DNA of 64,000 bases from Clavibacter michiganensis (GCF_021216655.1 NZ_CP080437.1:248001-312000), one strand, 5' to 3'; shown: positions 35,063-43,821, counted from the first letter of the stretch. The notes: generated by a model not told the origin, from the letters alone. Numbers and translations are program-made.

Positions 35063-36184
35063 ATGAACTTCTTGACTGCGCTCATGCCTGGTGTGCGACA
35101 ACTGCGCACTCCTCTCGCTGCAGGGGCCCTGTGGCTGGGGGTCATTTATCTCGCGATCCGGCCGCAGCGGGATGATTTAGTCATCGCATTTCCACTTCTG
35201 CGGGCTCTTGCGAGCGACTTGAACTCCTTCGAAAGTATTTACACCCTGGGTGCCCTTGCATTTATTGCCTACCTGGTAGGGTCCATGACTCAGGGGGCCT
35301 CTTCCTGGCTAGCGGGCCGCGTTACACGGCTTCTTGCCCTGTTGGAGTATCGCATTCGCTACTCCGATGCGAAAGTGCTCAGGCGTTGGCGCCAACTAAT
35401 TTATAAAAGGCAAGAAAAATACGGAGTACGCCCGGTGATTATGGATGCGGTCAGTCAAAAGTACTCGTCGGCTGGATTCTCGTCAAGTGCGTATCTGGCA
35501 TTTCCTTTTGAGTTGATCGAAGCTCAGCTTGAGCCAATGTCGCTGCAAATTTGGCACAAGGCTGCCGACCAGTACCAGGAGAGCGACCGGTTACGTGGCG
35601 AGTCAGATTTTCGAGTTGGTGTGGCACTGCCAATAATTGTATTGGCGATTCAGCTCAGCATTCTATTCACGTGGTGGGTGGGTGTCTTGATGTGCGTAGG
35701 GGCGCTTGTCCTTATTGCTCAGTCCCGAAATTACCAACTCGAGCGACGTGCGCTACTTGCAAACGCCTTTTATCAGGGCCTCGCGGACAGTGCAACATTG
35801 GACGGGACGGTCAGGGCTCTCAAGGGTATGACTCTTCCGGCGCCCATGAGTCTTGTTCTCTGGTATGAAGCGACCGCCATAGCTCTCAGTAAAGCGGGGA
35901 GTATTGAGGGATTTGAAATCGCCCTGAATCAAGGCGCCGAAGAGGCTTGCGAAGAGGTGGTATTTGGGGCACCTGACTGGAAGCTTCAAATCGACGACTT
36001 TCTCGCTCGCGTGCGCCCTATTTTTGAGAATCACGACAACGCTGAGGACTGGCAGTTTTTTGAGCTAAAGGTTGGAGGACGACAGGCGGCCGCGGAGACT
36101 GCTCTCGAGAGCTATGCACGTGACGGCGGTTCGGACGCGGAACAAGCTGATCGCATAGGTCGCATGGCGTGGCGGCGCGCATGA
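35063..36184 (+). CDS. Orphan four-helix membrane protein of foreign composition
   Basis: I do not recognise this 373-residue protein. Membrane helices are predicted at about residues 17-33, 59-76, 186-202 and 204-220. A basic cytoplasmic-type region (RRWRQLIYKRQEKYG) lies between the second and third, and a soluble, acidic C-terminal part of ~150 residues (VRPIFENHDNAEDWQFFE) follows. Codon use (AAA, TTT, ATT, GAA, TAT frequent) differs from every neighbour, and the gene contains no GGATCC. These signs point to recent transfer. GGAAAG lies ~14 nt upstream of the ATG. It stands alone, so a stand-alone membrane or defence-type role is possible but unproven. Confidence 0.75.
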   Translation: MNFLTALMPGVRQLRTPLAAGALWLGVIYLAIRPQRDDLVIAFPLLRALASDLNSFESIYTLGALAFIAYLVGSMTQGASSWLAGRVTRLLALLEYRIRYSDAKVLRRWRQLIYKRQEKYGVRPVIMDAVSQKYSSAGFSSSAYLAFPFELIEAQLEPMSLQIWHKAADQYQESDRLRGESDFRVGVALPIIVLAIQLSILFTWWVGVLMCVGALVLIAQSRNYQLERRALLANAFYQGLADSATLDGTVRALKGMTLPAPMSLVLWYEATAIALSKAGSIEGFEIALNQGAEEACEEVVFGAPDWKLQIDDFLARVRPIFENHDNAEDWQFFELKVGGRQAAAETALESYARDGGSDAEQADRIGRMAWRRA

Positions 36185-36406
36185 TGGACTGCATGCGGAC
36201 GGCCGGCGGCGTAAGGAAATGCGGCGTACTGTAAAATCGCCGTTTATTTCTCTTGTTCCTTCCTCGTCCGTTGCTGTCCTCATCCGCATGAGGCGTGCAC
36301 GCCATCAGACCGAGCATTGGCTCGTCCCTTAGCTCGCCTCGTAGTCGAGACGTTTCGCTCCTCCCTCGTATTGGGAAGGCGTTACTCGAAACGTTCCGCT
36401 GCACGC
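36185..36406. other. Low-G+C intergenic stretch, right part of the island
   Basis: No gene is supported. It contains T-rich tracts (CGTTTATTTCTCTTGTTCC near 36240) and a separated inverted repeat CGTTTCG/CGAAACG (36351-36357 and 36387-36393) of unknown meaning. Composition returns to the genome norm at about 36,400. Confidence 0.5.
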
Positions 36407-36451
36407 ACGAGCGCCGCGCACCCGTCCGGAGACGGGGTGCGCGGCGCTCGT
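36407..36451 (-). terminator. Hairpin terminator of hxlA
   Basis: About 20-bp stem with a single bulge (36407-36426 with 36431-36451) and loop CGGA, starting 16 bases beyond the hxlA stop. It also marks the right end of the island. Confidence 0.75.
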
Positions 36452-36466
36452 ATGGAGCAGGGTGGA

Positions 36467-37090
36467 TCAGCGGATCGCAGCCCGCAGCTCGGCGGCGGCC
36501 GCGGCCGGGTCGTCGGCCGAGTAGATCGCGCCGCCCGCGACGGCGACGACGGCGCCCGCGTCCTGCACGTCGCCGATGGTGCCGGGCTTCACGCCGCCCG
36601 CGACGGAGAACGCGACGCCGGATGCCTTGCCGGCCTCCAGCAGGTCGCCGAACGTGTAGCCGTCCTCCGCCTGCTCGTCGAGGCCCGCGTGCATCTCCAC
36701 GAACTCGGCACCGAGCTCGGTGACCTCCTTCGCGCGCTTCGCCTTGTCCGGGACGCCGATGAGGTCGACGACGATGCCCTTGCCGTGCTTCTTCGCGGCC
36801 TTGACGGCGCCCGCGATGGTGCTGTCGCCCGCGACGCCGAGGACGGTGACGAGGTCGGCGCCCGCGGAGAACGCGATGTCGGCCTCGAGCTCGCCGGCGT
36901 CCATCGTCTTCAGGTCGGCGAAGACGATCTTGTCGGGGTGCGCCTCCTTGATCGCGGTGATCGCGGAGAGGCCCTCGGCCTTGATGAGCGGCGTGCCCAG
37001 CTCGATGATGTCGACGTGCGGCGCGGCCTTGCCGGCCAGCTCGAGCGCGTCCTTGGTCGTGAGCACGTCCATGGCTACCTGGAGCTTCAT
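36467..37090 (-). CDS. hxlA: 3-hexulose-6-phosphate synthase
   Basis: Aldol condensation of formaldehyde with ribulose 5-phosphate (or the reverse reaction) in the ribulose-monophosphate pathway. It has 207 residues, an orotidine-decarboxylase-fold barrel. Key residues are in QVAMDVL (Asp), HVDIIELGTPLIKAEG (Glu), IVFADLKTMDAG (the DxKxxD-type motif) and VEMHAGLDEQA (His). It lies 52 bases downstream of hxlB with AGGAAGAGG before the ATG. The pair fits formaldehyde detoxification or pentose phosphate supply. Confidence 0.93.
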   Translation of the reverse strand: MKLQVAMDVLTTKDALELAGKAAPHVDIIELGTPLIKAEGLSAITAIKEAHPDKIVFADLKTMDAGELEADIAFSAGADLVTVLGVAGDSTIAGAVKAAKKHGKGIVVDLIGVPDKAKRAKEVTELGAEFVEMHAGLDEQAEDGYTFGDLLEAGKASGVAFSVAGGVKPGTIGDVQDAGAVVAVAGGAIYSADDPAAAAAELRAAIR

Positions 37091-37142
37091 GCGGTTCCTC
37101 TTCCTGTCGTGATGCGTGGGGTGGGGATCGAGCGACCGTCGG

Positions 37143-37751
37143 TCACTCGAGGTTGGCGTGACGCGGCCAAAGCTCGTCGGCCGTGAGGCCGGACGCCTGC
37201 CACAGCGCGTGGAACACGGCGTCGCCGACGAGCGCGACGCTGAGCTCGAAGAGCCCGCCCGCGTACTGCGCCGAGACCGTGCCGCCGTGGTCCTGCTTGG
37301 CGGCCGCGGGGATCAGCACGGTCACGTCCGCGAGGTCGGCGAGCGGCGAGTCGTCGGCCGTCGTGAGCGCGACGATCCGCGCGCCGACCTCGTGCGCCGT
37401 CTCCGCGGCGCTGACGATGCTGGCGGTGGTCCCCGATCCGCTCGCGACCAGGAGGACGTCGCCGTCCTCGATCGCGGGCGAGGTGGCCTCGCCGACGACG
37501 TGCGCGTCGAGCCCCAGGTGCATGAACCGCATGGCGGTCATGCGGAGCGCGAGGCCCGAGCGGCCGGCGCCGAGGGCGAAGACGCGGCGGCCGTCGCGGA
37601 TCACACGGGCGGCCTCGTCGAGGCGCGCGGCGAGGTCCGGGTCGGTGAGCGCGCGGGCGACGCGGGCGTTCTCGTCGGAGATCAGGGTCATCGCGGCGGC
37701 GACGTCGACGGGGGAGTCGCCGGACGGCCGGGGGTGCGTCGTGTTCGTCAC
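37143..37751 (-). CDS. hxlB: 6-phospho-3-hexuloisomerase
   Basis: Isomerises the HxlA product to fructose 6-phosphate. The 202-residue protein is a SIS-domain fold: FALGAGRSGLALRMTAMRFMHLG, then DVLLVASGSGTTASIVSAAE, the phosphate-binding Ser-rich loop. The catalytic Glu/His region follows near GGLFELSVALVGDAV. The GTG start at 37751 has CGAAGG upstream. It is transcribed divergently from a LuxR-type regulator, across 119 bases holding two palindromes. Confidence 0.92.
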   Translation of the reverse strand: MTNTTHPRPSGDSPVDVAAAMTLISDENARVARALTDPDLAARLDEAARVIRDGRRVFALGAGRSGLALRMTAMRFMHLGLDAHVVGEATSPAIEDGDVLLVASGSGTTASIVSAAETAHEVGARIVALTTADDSPLADLADVTVLIPAAAKQDHGGTVSAQYAGGLFELSVALVGDAVFHALWQASGLTADELWPRHANLE

Positions 37752-37787
37752 CCTTCGAGGGTGCTCCTCGCGGCCTGTCCGTGCCGC

Positions 37788-37802
37788 CCACCCGACGGGT
37801 GG
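37788..37802. promoter_or_regulatory. Palindromic operator 1, hxlB/luxR-type intergenic region
   Basis: CCACCCG-A-CGGGTGG, perfect 7-bp arms. Its centre is 21-22 bp, two helical turns, from the centre of operator 2. Confidence 0.6.
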
Positions 37803-37807
37803 ATCCG

Positions 37808-37825
37808 CCTACCCGTCCGAGTAGG
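37808..37825. promoter_or_regulatory. Palindromic operator 2, hxlB/luxR-type intergenic region
   Basis: CCTACCCGTCCGAGTAGG, an 18-bp palindrome with one mismatched pair and the same ACCCG core as operator 1. TACGGT, the -10 of the regulator, lies 34 bases downstream. Confidence 0.6.
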
Positions 37826-37858
37826 TCGTCGTCCCGCTGGCGGCGAATAGGGTGGGCG

Positions 37859-37864
37859 TACGGT
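37859..37864 (+). promoter_or_regulatory. Leaderless-type -10 box of the LuxR-type regulator
   Basis: TACGGT, six bases before ATG 37871. Confidence 0.5.
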
Positions 37865-37870
37865 GGCGGG

Positions 37871-39196
37871 ATGCCATCCCGGACCCACCCCGTCGATCCC
37901 TCCGCCCGCCCTGCCGCCGCATCCGCCGACGCCGTCGCGCTCCTCGACGGGCTGCACGACGCGCTCGCCGCCCCGCTGCAGGAGGTCGCGGAGGCGCTGT
38001 CCGGGCTGCTGCAGCCGGTGGTCGCGCACCGCGCCCTCGTGATATTCACCGAGGACTGCACCGGCCGCCCCCGCAAGAAGGCCGGCGAGGCGGAGGTGGT
38101 GGAGAACGTGACCATCGCCGAGCTCGACCGGATCCTCGCGAGCCTCGCCGACGGATCCGGGGACCGCCGCGACGCCGACGCGGCCGGGGCCTGGGCCGTC
38201 GAGCACCCCGTCGGCGGCCGGCCGCGCACGGTCGCCGCCTGGCGTGCCGACAGCGGCGCGCTCCTCGTCCTCGTGGATCCCGTGGCCGCGCATGACGACG
38301 TGCCCGCCGCCCGCGAGCTGGTGCGGGCGCTGTGGCGGAGCGTCGCCCACGGGATCCGGCAGCAGGTCGCCGCCGCGCCGCCCGCGTACCTCGCCGAGGC
38401 GCGCGCCGTCTCCTCGGAGCGCGCCCGCGTCGTGTCCGAGCTGGGCGACGCGCACGCCACGACCCTCGAGTCGCTGCTCGCGGTGCTCCGCTCCTCCCGC
38501 ACGGGCGACGCGGCCGCCCGGCAGACCGCGGCCGACCTCGCCACGAACGCCATGGTCGAGCTGCGGGCCGCGAGCGACCGCGACCGCTCCCTCGGGGAGG
38601 AGCCCGTCGCGCGCGCCTTCGCCCGCCTCCGCGACGACCTCCGCCCGCTCGTCCGCTTCCGCGACCTCGACGTGCAGTTCGTCGAGCCGCCCGTGGACGG
38701 GCGCGCGCTCCCGGGCGAGGTCGCGCACGCGGGACGGGCGATCGTCCGCGGCGCCGTGCTCGCGCTCGTCGAGCAGCCGGACGTGACGCGCGTGCGGATC
38801 CAGTGGGACTGCGACGGCAGCAACCTCCTCGTCGGGATCCGCGACGACGGCGCGGGGGCCACCACCGCCGACCTCGACGCGCTCCGCCGCCTCACCGACC
38901 GCGTCGCCGCGCTCGACGGCGCGCTCGACGTGACGGCGACGCCCGGCTGGGGATCCGAGATCGCCGTGCGCCTGCCGCTCGACGCGCCCGCCGCCGGCCT
39001 CGACGCCGCCGGGGAGGCCGGGCTCAGCGCGCGGGAGCGGGAGGTGCTCGCGCTCGTGGCCGGCGGATCCCGCAACCGCGCCATCGCGACGGCCCTCGGG
39101 ATCAGCGAGAACACGGTGAAGTTCCACGTCGCGAACCTGCTGCGGAAGATGGGCGCGTCCACCCGCGCGGAGCTCGCGGGGCTCGTGCGGGGCTGA
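37871..39196 (+). CDS. LuxR-type regulator fused to a GHKL-ATPase-like sensor module
   Basis: A 441-residue single-chain regulator. An N-terminal GAF-like region (~1-170) precedes a helical segment (ARVVSELGDAHATTLESLLA, ~175-230) that resembles the dimerisation helices of histidine kinases. A degenerate HATPase_c domain (~240-365) shows a recognisable G1-like box (GIRDDGAGATTADLDALRRL) and a G2-like box (TATPGWGSEIAVRLPL). The C-terminal LuxR HTH (~378-441) reads LSAREREVLALVAGG through ISENTVKFHVANLLRKMG. No receiver domain is present. It probably senses a signal directly and controls the divergent hxlBA operon; both points are inference from architecture and position. Confidence 0.85.
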   Translation: MPSRTHPVDPSARPAAASADAVALLDGLHDALAAPLQEVAEALSGLLQPVVAHRALVIFTEDCTGRPRKKAGEAEVVENVTIAELDRILASLADGSGDRRDADAAGAWAVEHPVGGRPRTVAAWRADSGALLVLVDPVAAHDDVPAARELVRALWRSVAHGIRQQVAAAPPAYLAEARAVSSERARVVSELGDAHATTLESLLAVLRSSRTGDAAARQTAADLATNAMVELRAASDRDRSLGEEPVARAFARLRDDLRPLVRFRDLDVQFVEPPVDGRALPGEVAHAGRAIVRGAVLALVEQPDVTRVRIQWDCDGSNLLVGIRDDGAGATTADLDALRRLTDRVAALDGALDVTATPGWGSEIAVRLPLDAPAAGLDAAGEAGLSAREREVLALVAGGSRNRAIATALGISENTVKFHVANLLRKMGASTRAELAGLVRG

Positions 39197-39320
39197 GGCG
39201 GCGCGCCGGCGGCACGACAGCGGGACGGCGCTCGCAGCGGATCCCGGAGTTAACCCCACGGAAACCTCAGCTCCGTAAGGTATTGACCACCGCCGCCCGC
39301 CCGAACGAGGATGTCCCCGC

Positions 39321-41468
39321 ATGCGCTCAGCTCCCACCCGCCGCCCGTCCGGAGCCGCGCGCTCCGGCGCCCTCGCCCTCGTGGCGGGTCTCTCCGCCAC
39401 GGCGCTCCTCGGCCTCGGCGCCACGCCCGCCTCCGCCGCGGAGGGCGACGTCGCCATCGACGTCTACTCCATCAACGACTTCCACGGCCGGCTCGAGACC
39501 ACCTCGTCCACCGCCGGCGCCGCCGTGATCTCGGGCGCGTTCCAGCAGGCGAAGGCCGAGAACCCGAACAGCACGCTCATCAGCGCGGGCGACAACATCG
39601 GCGCATCGACCTTCACATCGCTGTCCCAGCAGGACGAGCCAACCATCGACGCGCTCAACGCCATGGGCGTCTCCGTCTCCACCCTCGGCAACCACGAGTT
39701 CGACCAGGGCCGCGACGACGTCGACGGCCGCGTCGTCCCCGCCTCCGACTTCCCCTACATCTCGGCGAACCTCTACGAGAAGGGCACGAAGGAGCACGCG
39801 TACGCGGCGTACGACGTGCAGGACATCGACGGCGTGCGCGTCGCGTTCGTCGGCGCGACCACCGAGGCGCTGCCCGAGCTCGTGAGCCCGGCCGGGATCG
39901 CGACGCTCGACGTCGGCAGCGTCGTCGACGCCTCCACCGCCACCGCCCGCGCGCTCCGCGACGGCGACGACGCGAACGGCGAGGCAGACGTCGTCGTGCT
40001 CGTCGTGCACGAGGGCGCGTCCACCTCCGACGAGTCCTCCCTCACCGACGACTCGGTCTTCGGCCGCATCGTGACGGGCGTGCAGGCCGACGTCGACGCC
40101 GTGATCTCCGGCCACACCCACCTCGGCTACGACTACGAGCTGCCGGTCGCGGGCAAGGCGCTGCCGCTCCCCGTGCTGCAGACCGGGAGCTACGGCACGA
40201 ACCTCGGCCACCTGTCGCTCACGGTGGATCCCGCCACCAAGGCGCTCACCTCCATCTCCAGCGAGCTCGTGCCGCTGCTCACCGCGGACGGGAAGCCGGC
40301 GTTCCCGGCGGATCCCGCCGTGCAGCGCATCGTGGACGCCGCGGTCGCGAAGGCCGAGGTCATCGGCAGCCGCACGGTCGGCGAGATCACGGGCGACATC
40401 ACGCGCGCCCGCCAGGCGGACGGCTCCGAGAACCGCGGCGGCGAGTCCACGATCGGCAACCTCGTCGCCGACGCGCAGCTGTGGGCGACGCAGGCGGACC
40501 TCGGCACCGAGATCGCCTTCATGAACCCCGGCGGCATCCGCCAGGACCTCACCGTCGCGTCCTCGGGAGCCGGCGACGCGGAGGGCGAGGTGACCTACAA
40601 GGAGGCCGCCATCGTGCAGCCGTTCGCCAACACGCTCACGACGGCGAAGATCACGGGCGCGGGCGTGAAGGCCGTGCTCGAGCAGCAGTGGCAGCCCGAG
40701 GGGTCCTCGCGGCCGTTCCTCAAGCTCGGCCTGTCGCGCGACCTCACCTACACATACGACCCGACGGCCGCGCGCGGCGAGCGGATCACGGGCGTGTTCT
40801 TCCAGGGCGAGCCGGTGGATCCCGCGCGCGTCTTCACGATGGTCGCGAACAGCTTCCTCGCGGAGGGCGGCGACAACTTCACGGAGCTCGCGAACTCGAC
40901 CGAGCAGAGCGACTCCGGCCGCGTCGACCTCACCGCGTTCGTCGACTACATCACCGAGTTCTCTCCCGTCGAGCCCGACTCGGCGACGCGCTCCATCGGG
41001 ATCGTCGACACCACGGGCGCGGCTCCCGCCGCCGGGCAGGAGCGCTCCTACGAGCTCTCCTCGCTGCTCGTCTCGAACGCGCCCGTGCAGGACACCGAGG
41101 TCGTGACGCTCATCGACGGCGAGGAGGTCGCGCGCACGCCGATCGACGCCGCGGTCGTCGACACGACCGACGAGCAGGGCCGCGCGAGCGTCCGGTTCAC
41201 GGTGCCGGCCGGCCTCACGGCGGGAGCGCACCAGCTCGCGTTCCTGCTGCCGAGCACGGGTGCCTCGGTGCTCTACGCGCTCGACACGTCGGCGGGATCC
41301 GTCGTCCCGTCCGGCACGGGCACGGTGCCCGCGCCGAGCTCCGAGCCGACGCTCGCGGCGACCGGATCCGAGTCCGGACCCGTGCTCGGCACCTCCCTCG
41401 CCGCGCTCGCCCTGGGCCTCGCGCTCGTCGCGTTCCGCCGTCGGGCGGCGGCGGCCGCGCGCCGCTGA
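39321..41468 (+). CDS. Cell-wall-anchored 5'-nucleotidase / UshA-like metallophosphoesterase
   Basis: Secreted nucleotidase of 715 residues. Signal peptide ~1-39 (Ala-rich, ending PASAAEG). The calcineurin-like domain has metal motifs SINDFHGRLE, ISAGDNIGAST, LGNHEFDQGRDD, LVVHEGAST and SGHTHLGYD. The C-terminal 5'-nucleotidase domain has GESTIGNLVADA, MNPGGIRQD and VQPFANTL. A bacterial Ig-like stretch leads to a sorting signal LAATG (residues 678-682), a hydrophobic helix and a basic tail (FRRRAAAAARR), the pattern read by class E sortases. It probably scavenges phosphate and nucleosides outside the cell. Confidence 0.93.
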   Translation: MRSAPTRRPSGAARSGALALVAGLSATALLGLGATPASAAEGDVAIDVYSINDFHGRLETTSSTAGAAVISGAFQQAKAENPNSTLISAGDNIGASTFTSLSQQDEPTIDALNAMGVSVSTLGNHEFDQGRDDVDGRVVPASDFPYISANLYEKGTKEHAYAAYDVQDIDGVRVAFVGATTEALPELVSPAGIATLDVGSVVDASTATARALRDGDDANGEADVVVLVVHEGASTSDESSLTDDSVFGRIVTGVQADVDAVISGHTHLGYDYELPVAGKALPLPVLQTGSYGTNLGHLSLTVDPATKALTSISSELVPLLTADGKPAFPADPAVQRIVDAAVAKAEVIGSRTVGEITGDITRARQADGSENRGGESTIGNLVADAQLWATQADLGTEIAFMNPGGIRQDLTVASSGAGDAEGEVTYKEAAIVQPFANTLTTAKITGAGVKAVLEQQWQPEGSSRPFLKLGLSRDLTYTYDPTAARGERITGVFFQGEPVDPARVFTMVANSFLAEGGDNFTELANSTEQSDSGRVDLTAFVDYITEFSPVEPDSATRSIGIVDTTGAAPAAGQERSYELSSLLVSNAPVQDTEVVTLIDGEEVARTPIDAAVVDTTDEQGRASVRFTVPAGLTAGAHQLAFLLPSTGASVLYALDTSAGSVVPSGTGTVPAPSSEPTLAATGSESGPVLGTSLAALALGLALVAFRRRAAAAARR

Positions 41469-41490
41469 CGGTCGCGCGACCATCCGCGGA

Positions 41491-41524
41491 CGGGGCGGGT
41501 GTCGGACGACCGGCGCCCGCCCCG
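41491..41524 (+). terminator. Hairpin terminator of the 5'-nucleotidase gene
   Basis: 15-bp stem (41491-41505 with 41510-41524) including two G-T pairs, loop ACGA, starting 22 bases after the stop. Confidence 0.75.
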
Positions 41525-41566
41525 CCGGCAGCATCAGCCGCCGGTCGGCCTGACCCGGCCCCGGCC

Positions 41567-41572
41567 TACGCT
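41567..41572 (+). promoter_or_regulatory. Leaderless-type -10 box of the amidase gene
   Basis: TACGCT, six bases before GTG 41579. Confidence 0.5.
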
Positions 41573-41578
41573 GGAGCG

Positions 41579-43006
41579 GTGTTCGAACTCCACCACCTCA
41601 GCGCCCAGGACCTGTGGGACCAGCTCCAGCGCGGCGAGGTCACCCCGACCGAGCTCGTGACCCACTACCTCGAGCGCATCGAGCGGCTGGATCCGGGCCT
41701 CGGCGCCTTCACGACCGTCACCGCCGACCTGGCCCTCGAACGCGCGCGGTTCGTCGAGCGCAAGGTGCCGCGCACCGCACCGCTCTGGGGCCTGCCGTTC
41801 GGCGACAAGGACCTCTCCGAGCGCCAGGGCGTCCGCACCACCTTCGGCTCGCGCCTCTTCCGCGACCACGTGTCCGACCGCACCGACGCGATCCCGCAGG
41901 CGCTCGACGACGCGGGCGGCATCAGCCTCGGCAAGACGAGCGCGCCCGAGTTCGGCCTGCCGTCGTACACCGAGAGCCTCGTCGCGCCACCCGCCCGGAC
42001 ACCCTGGGACACCACGCGCGGCGCCGGCGGATCCAGCGGGGGAGCGGCCGTCGCGGTCGCGGCGGGCCTCCTGCCCTTCGCGCCGGGATCCGACGGCGGC
42101 GGCTCGGTCCGCATCCCCGCGGCCGCGACCGGCCTCGTCGGCCTCAAGCCGTCGCGGGGTCTCGTGCCCGCGGGATCCGGCCAGGAGTCGCTGGCCGGCC
42201 TCGTCGTCCCCGGCCCGCTCGCGCGCAGCGTCGCGGACGCCGCCATGCTGCTCGACGCGATGATCGGCCGGGTCAACGGCCGCATCCCGCACCCGTTCAC
42301 GCTGCGCGCGCCCGAGGACCCGGACGGCGACCTGCTCGGCGCGGCCGTCCGCGGCGAGGGCCGCTTCCAGATCGGCGTGATGACCACGACGCCGTGGGAC
42401 GACGCCTACGAGATCGTCCGCGACCCCTCCGCCGACGACGCCCTCGCGCTCGCCGTGCGCGAGCTGGCGACCATGGGCCACGGCCTCGAGGACCTCGCGC
42501 TCCGGCCGGATCCCACCTACGCGCCCGCCTTCCGCACCATCTGGCAGGCCGGCGCCGCGGGGATCCCGGCCGAGGGGGAGCAGCTCGACCTCCTCGAGCC
42601 GCTCACGCGCTGGCTCGTCGAGCGCGGCCGCGAGCTCAGCGCGCGTGACCTCGCCCGCGCGCTCGCGCAGCTCGCCGCCTACGAGCGCAGCGTCATCGCG
42701 CAGTTCGCCCACGTCGACGCCGTGCTCACCCCCGCGCTCGCGCAGGAGCCGCGCCCGGTCGGCTGGTACGACGCCGAGGACGGCGAGCGGAACTTCGCGC
42801 AGCAGGTCGCGTACACGCCGTACACGTCGTTCGCGAACGTGACGGGCCTGCCCGCGATCACGCTGCCCGTGCACCTCACCGACGACGGCCTGCCCATGGG
42901 CGTGCAGCTCATCGGGCGGCCGGGCGGCGAGGCCACGCTCCTCGCGATCGGCCGGCAGCTCGAGCGGCGGCTGCACTGGCAGCGGCGGCACCCGCCGCAG
43001 TGGTGA
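41579..43006 (+). CDS. Amidase, signature family (AmiC/GatA-like)
   Basis: A 475-residue amide hydrolase with the Ser-cisSer-Lys triad. Lys lies in GLPFGDKDLSERQG, cis-Ser in GSDGGGSVRIPAAATGLVGLKP, and nucleophile Ser in TRGAGGSSGGAAVAVAAGLLP. Typical GatA has K-D in a similar context, but no gatB or gatC is adjacent and the C-terminal half (VNVTGLPAIT-like FANVTGLPAITLPVHL) suits a stand-alone amidase. Substrate unknown. GTG start with a leaderless promoter; the stop is convergent with the TauE-like gene, ten bases apart. Confidence 0.9.
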   Translation: MFELHHLSAQDLWDQLQRGEVTPTELVTHYLERIERLDPGLGAFTTVTADLALERARFVERKVPRTAPLWGLPFGDKDLSERQGVRTTFGSRLFRDHVSDRTDAIPQALDDAGGISLGKTSAPEFGLPSYTESLVAPPARTPWDTTRGAGGSSGGAAVAVAAGLLPFAPGSDGGGSVRIPAAATGLVGLKPSRGLVPAGSGQESLAGLVVPGPLARSVADAAMLLDAMIGRVNGRIPHPFTLRAPEDPDGDLLGAAVRGEGRFQIGVMTTTPWDDAYEIVRDPSADDALALAVRELATMGHGLEDLALRPDPTYAPAFRTIWQAGAAGIPAEGEQLDLLEPLTRWLVERGRELSARDLARALAQLAAYERSVIAQFAHVDAVLTPALAQEPRPVGWYDAEDGERNFAQQVAYTPYTSFANVTGLPAITLPVHLTDDGLPMGVQLIGRPGGEATLLAIGRQLERRLHWQRRHPPQW

Positions 43007-43015
43007 GGCGGCGGG

Positions 43016-43753
43016 TCAGGCCAGACCGCTGATCCCCTTGACGATCGCCGAGACCGCGCCGCCGAACGCCAGCACCACGACGGCCGCGCGGGCGGCGCGC
43101 GTCGGGATCCGGGGGCCGAGGAGCGTGCCCGCGCCGATCCCCGCGAGCATCGTCACGATGATGCCCACCCACGCCGCCGTCCCCAGGTCCGGCCAGCGCT
43201 CCGGCGCGATGAGCAGCTTCGTGAGCAGGGACGAGGCCCCGACGGTGACGAAGAACGGCTGCAGCGTCGCCGCGAACGCCCGCTGCTCCCAGCGGCTGAC
43301 GACCGCGTAGACGCTCAGGCTCGGCCCGCCGATGCCGGCCGCCGCGTTCATGACGCCCGATGCGAAGCCGAAGCCCGCCATGACGCCCGGACCGTCGATC
43401 GCGCGCGCGGTGCGCCGGAGCACGAGGGAGGTGGTGAGGGCCGCGATGAGCAGCAGGCCGATCCCGATCTCCAGCGCCTCGTCCGGCAGCAGGTACGCGA
43501 GGAGGGCGCCGGGCACGATCCCCACGAGCGCGGGGATCGCGAGGAATAGGTAGCGCCGCCACTCCACGTCCCGCCGGACCCCCGCCAGGATGATCGCCGC
43601 CGACAGCGCGCCGCACAGGTTCACGATGAGCACGCCGTCGAAGGGACCGAGCAGGATCACGAGCACGGGCGAGACGACGAGCGCGAAGCCGAGGCCGGTG
43701 ACGCGCTGGGCCACGGCGCCCACGAAGACGGCGGCGAGGACGAGGGCGGACAC
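43016..43753 (-). CDS. TSUP (TauE/SafE) family permease
   Basis: A 245-residue membrane protein with seven to eight helices. The family repeats are VGAVAQRVTGLGFALVVSPVLVILLG near the N-terminus and FGFASGVMNAAAGIGGPSLSVYA in the second half. TSUP proteins move sulphite, sulphoacetate or related organic anions; the substrate is unknown. I start it at GTG 43753, which has GGGAGG 8 nt upstream on the minus strand. The frame stays open to 43819, but that extension is charged. Divergent from the siderophore-interacting protein gene. Confidence 0.85.
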   Translation of the reverse strand: MSALVLAAVFVGAVAQRVTGLGFALVVSPVLVILLGPFDGVLIVNLCGALSAAIILAGVRRDVEWRRYLFLAIPALVGIVPGALLAYLLPDEALEIGIGLLLIAALTTSLVLRRTARAIDGPGVMAGFGFASGVMNAAAGIGGPSLSVYAVVSRWEQRAFAATLQPFFVTVGASSLLTKLLIAPERWPDLGTAAWVGIIVTMLAGIGAGTLLGPRIPTRAARAAVVVLAFGGAVSAIVKGISGLA

Positions 43754-43821
43754 GATGACATCCTCCCGTGGATCCACCGCCCGATCGTCCGGTCGGCCTC
43801 GACCGCTGCGGTTAGGCATGC

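Noticed and set aside
34762..36226. AATGCGGCG at 34762-34770 and 36218-36226 as flanking direct repeats of the island
   Set aside because: Nine bases of a G+C-rich word are expected by chance, the island extends past the right copy, and no integrase or tRNA end is present.
36351..36393. Inverted repeat CGTTTCG/CGAAACG as IS end or attachment site
   Set aside because: Seven bases with a 29-base gap, no transposase and no target duplication.
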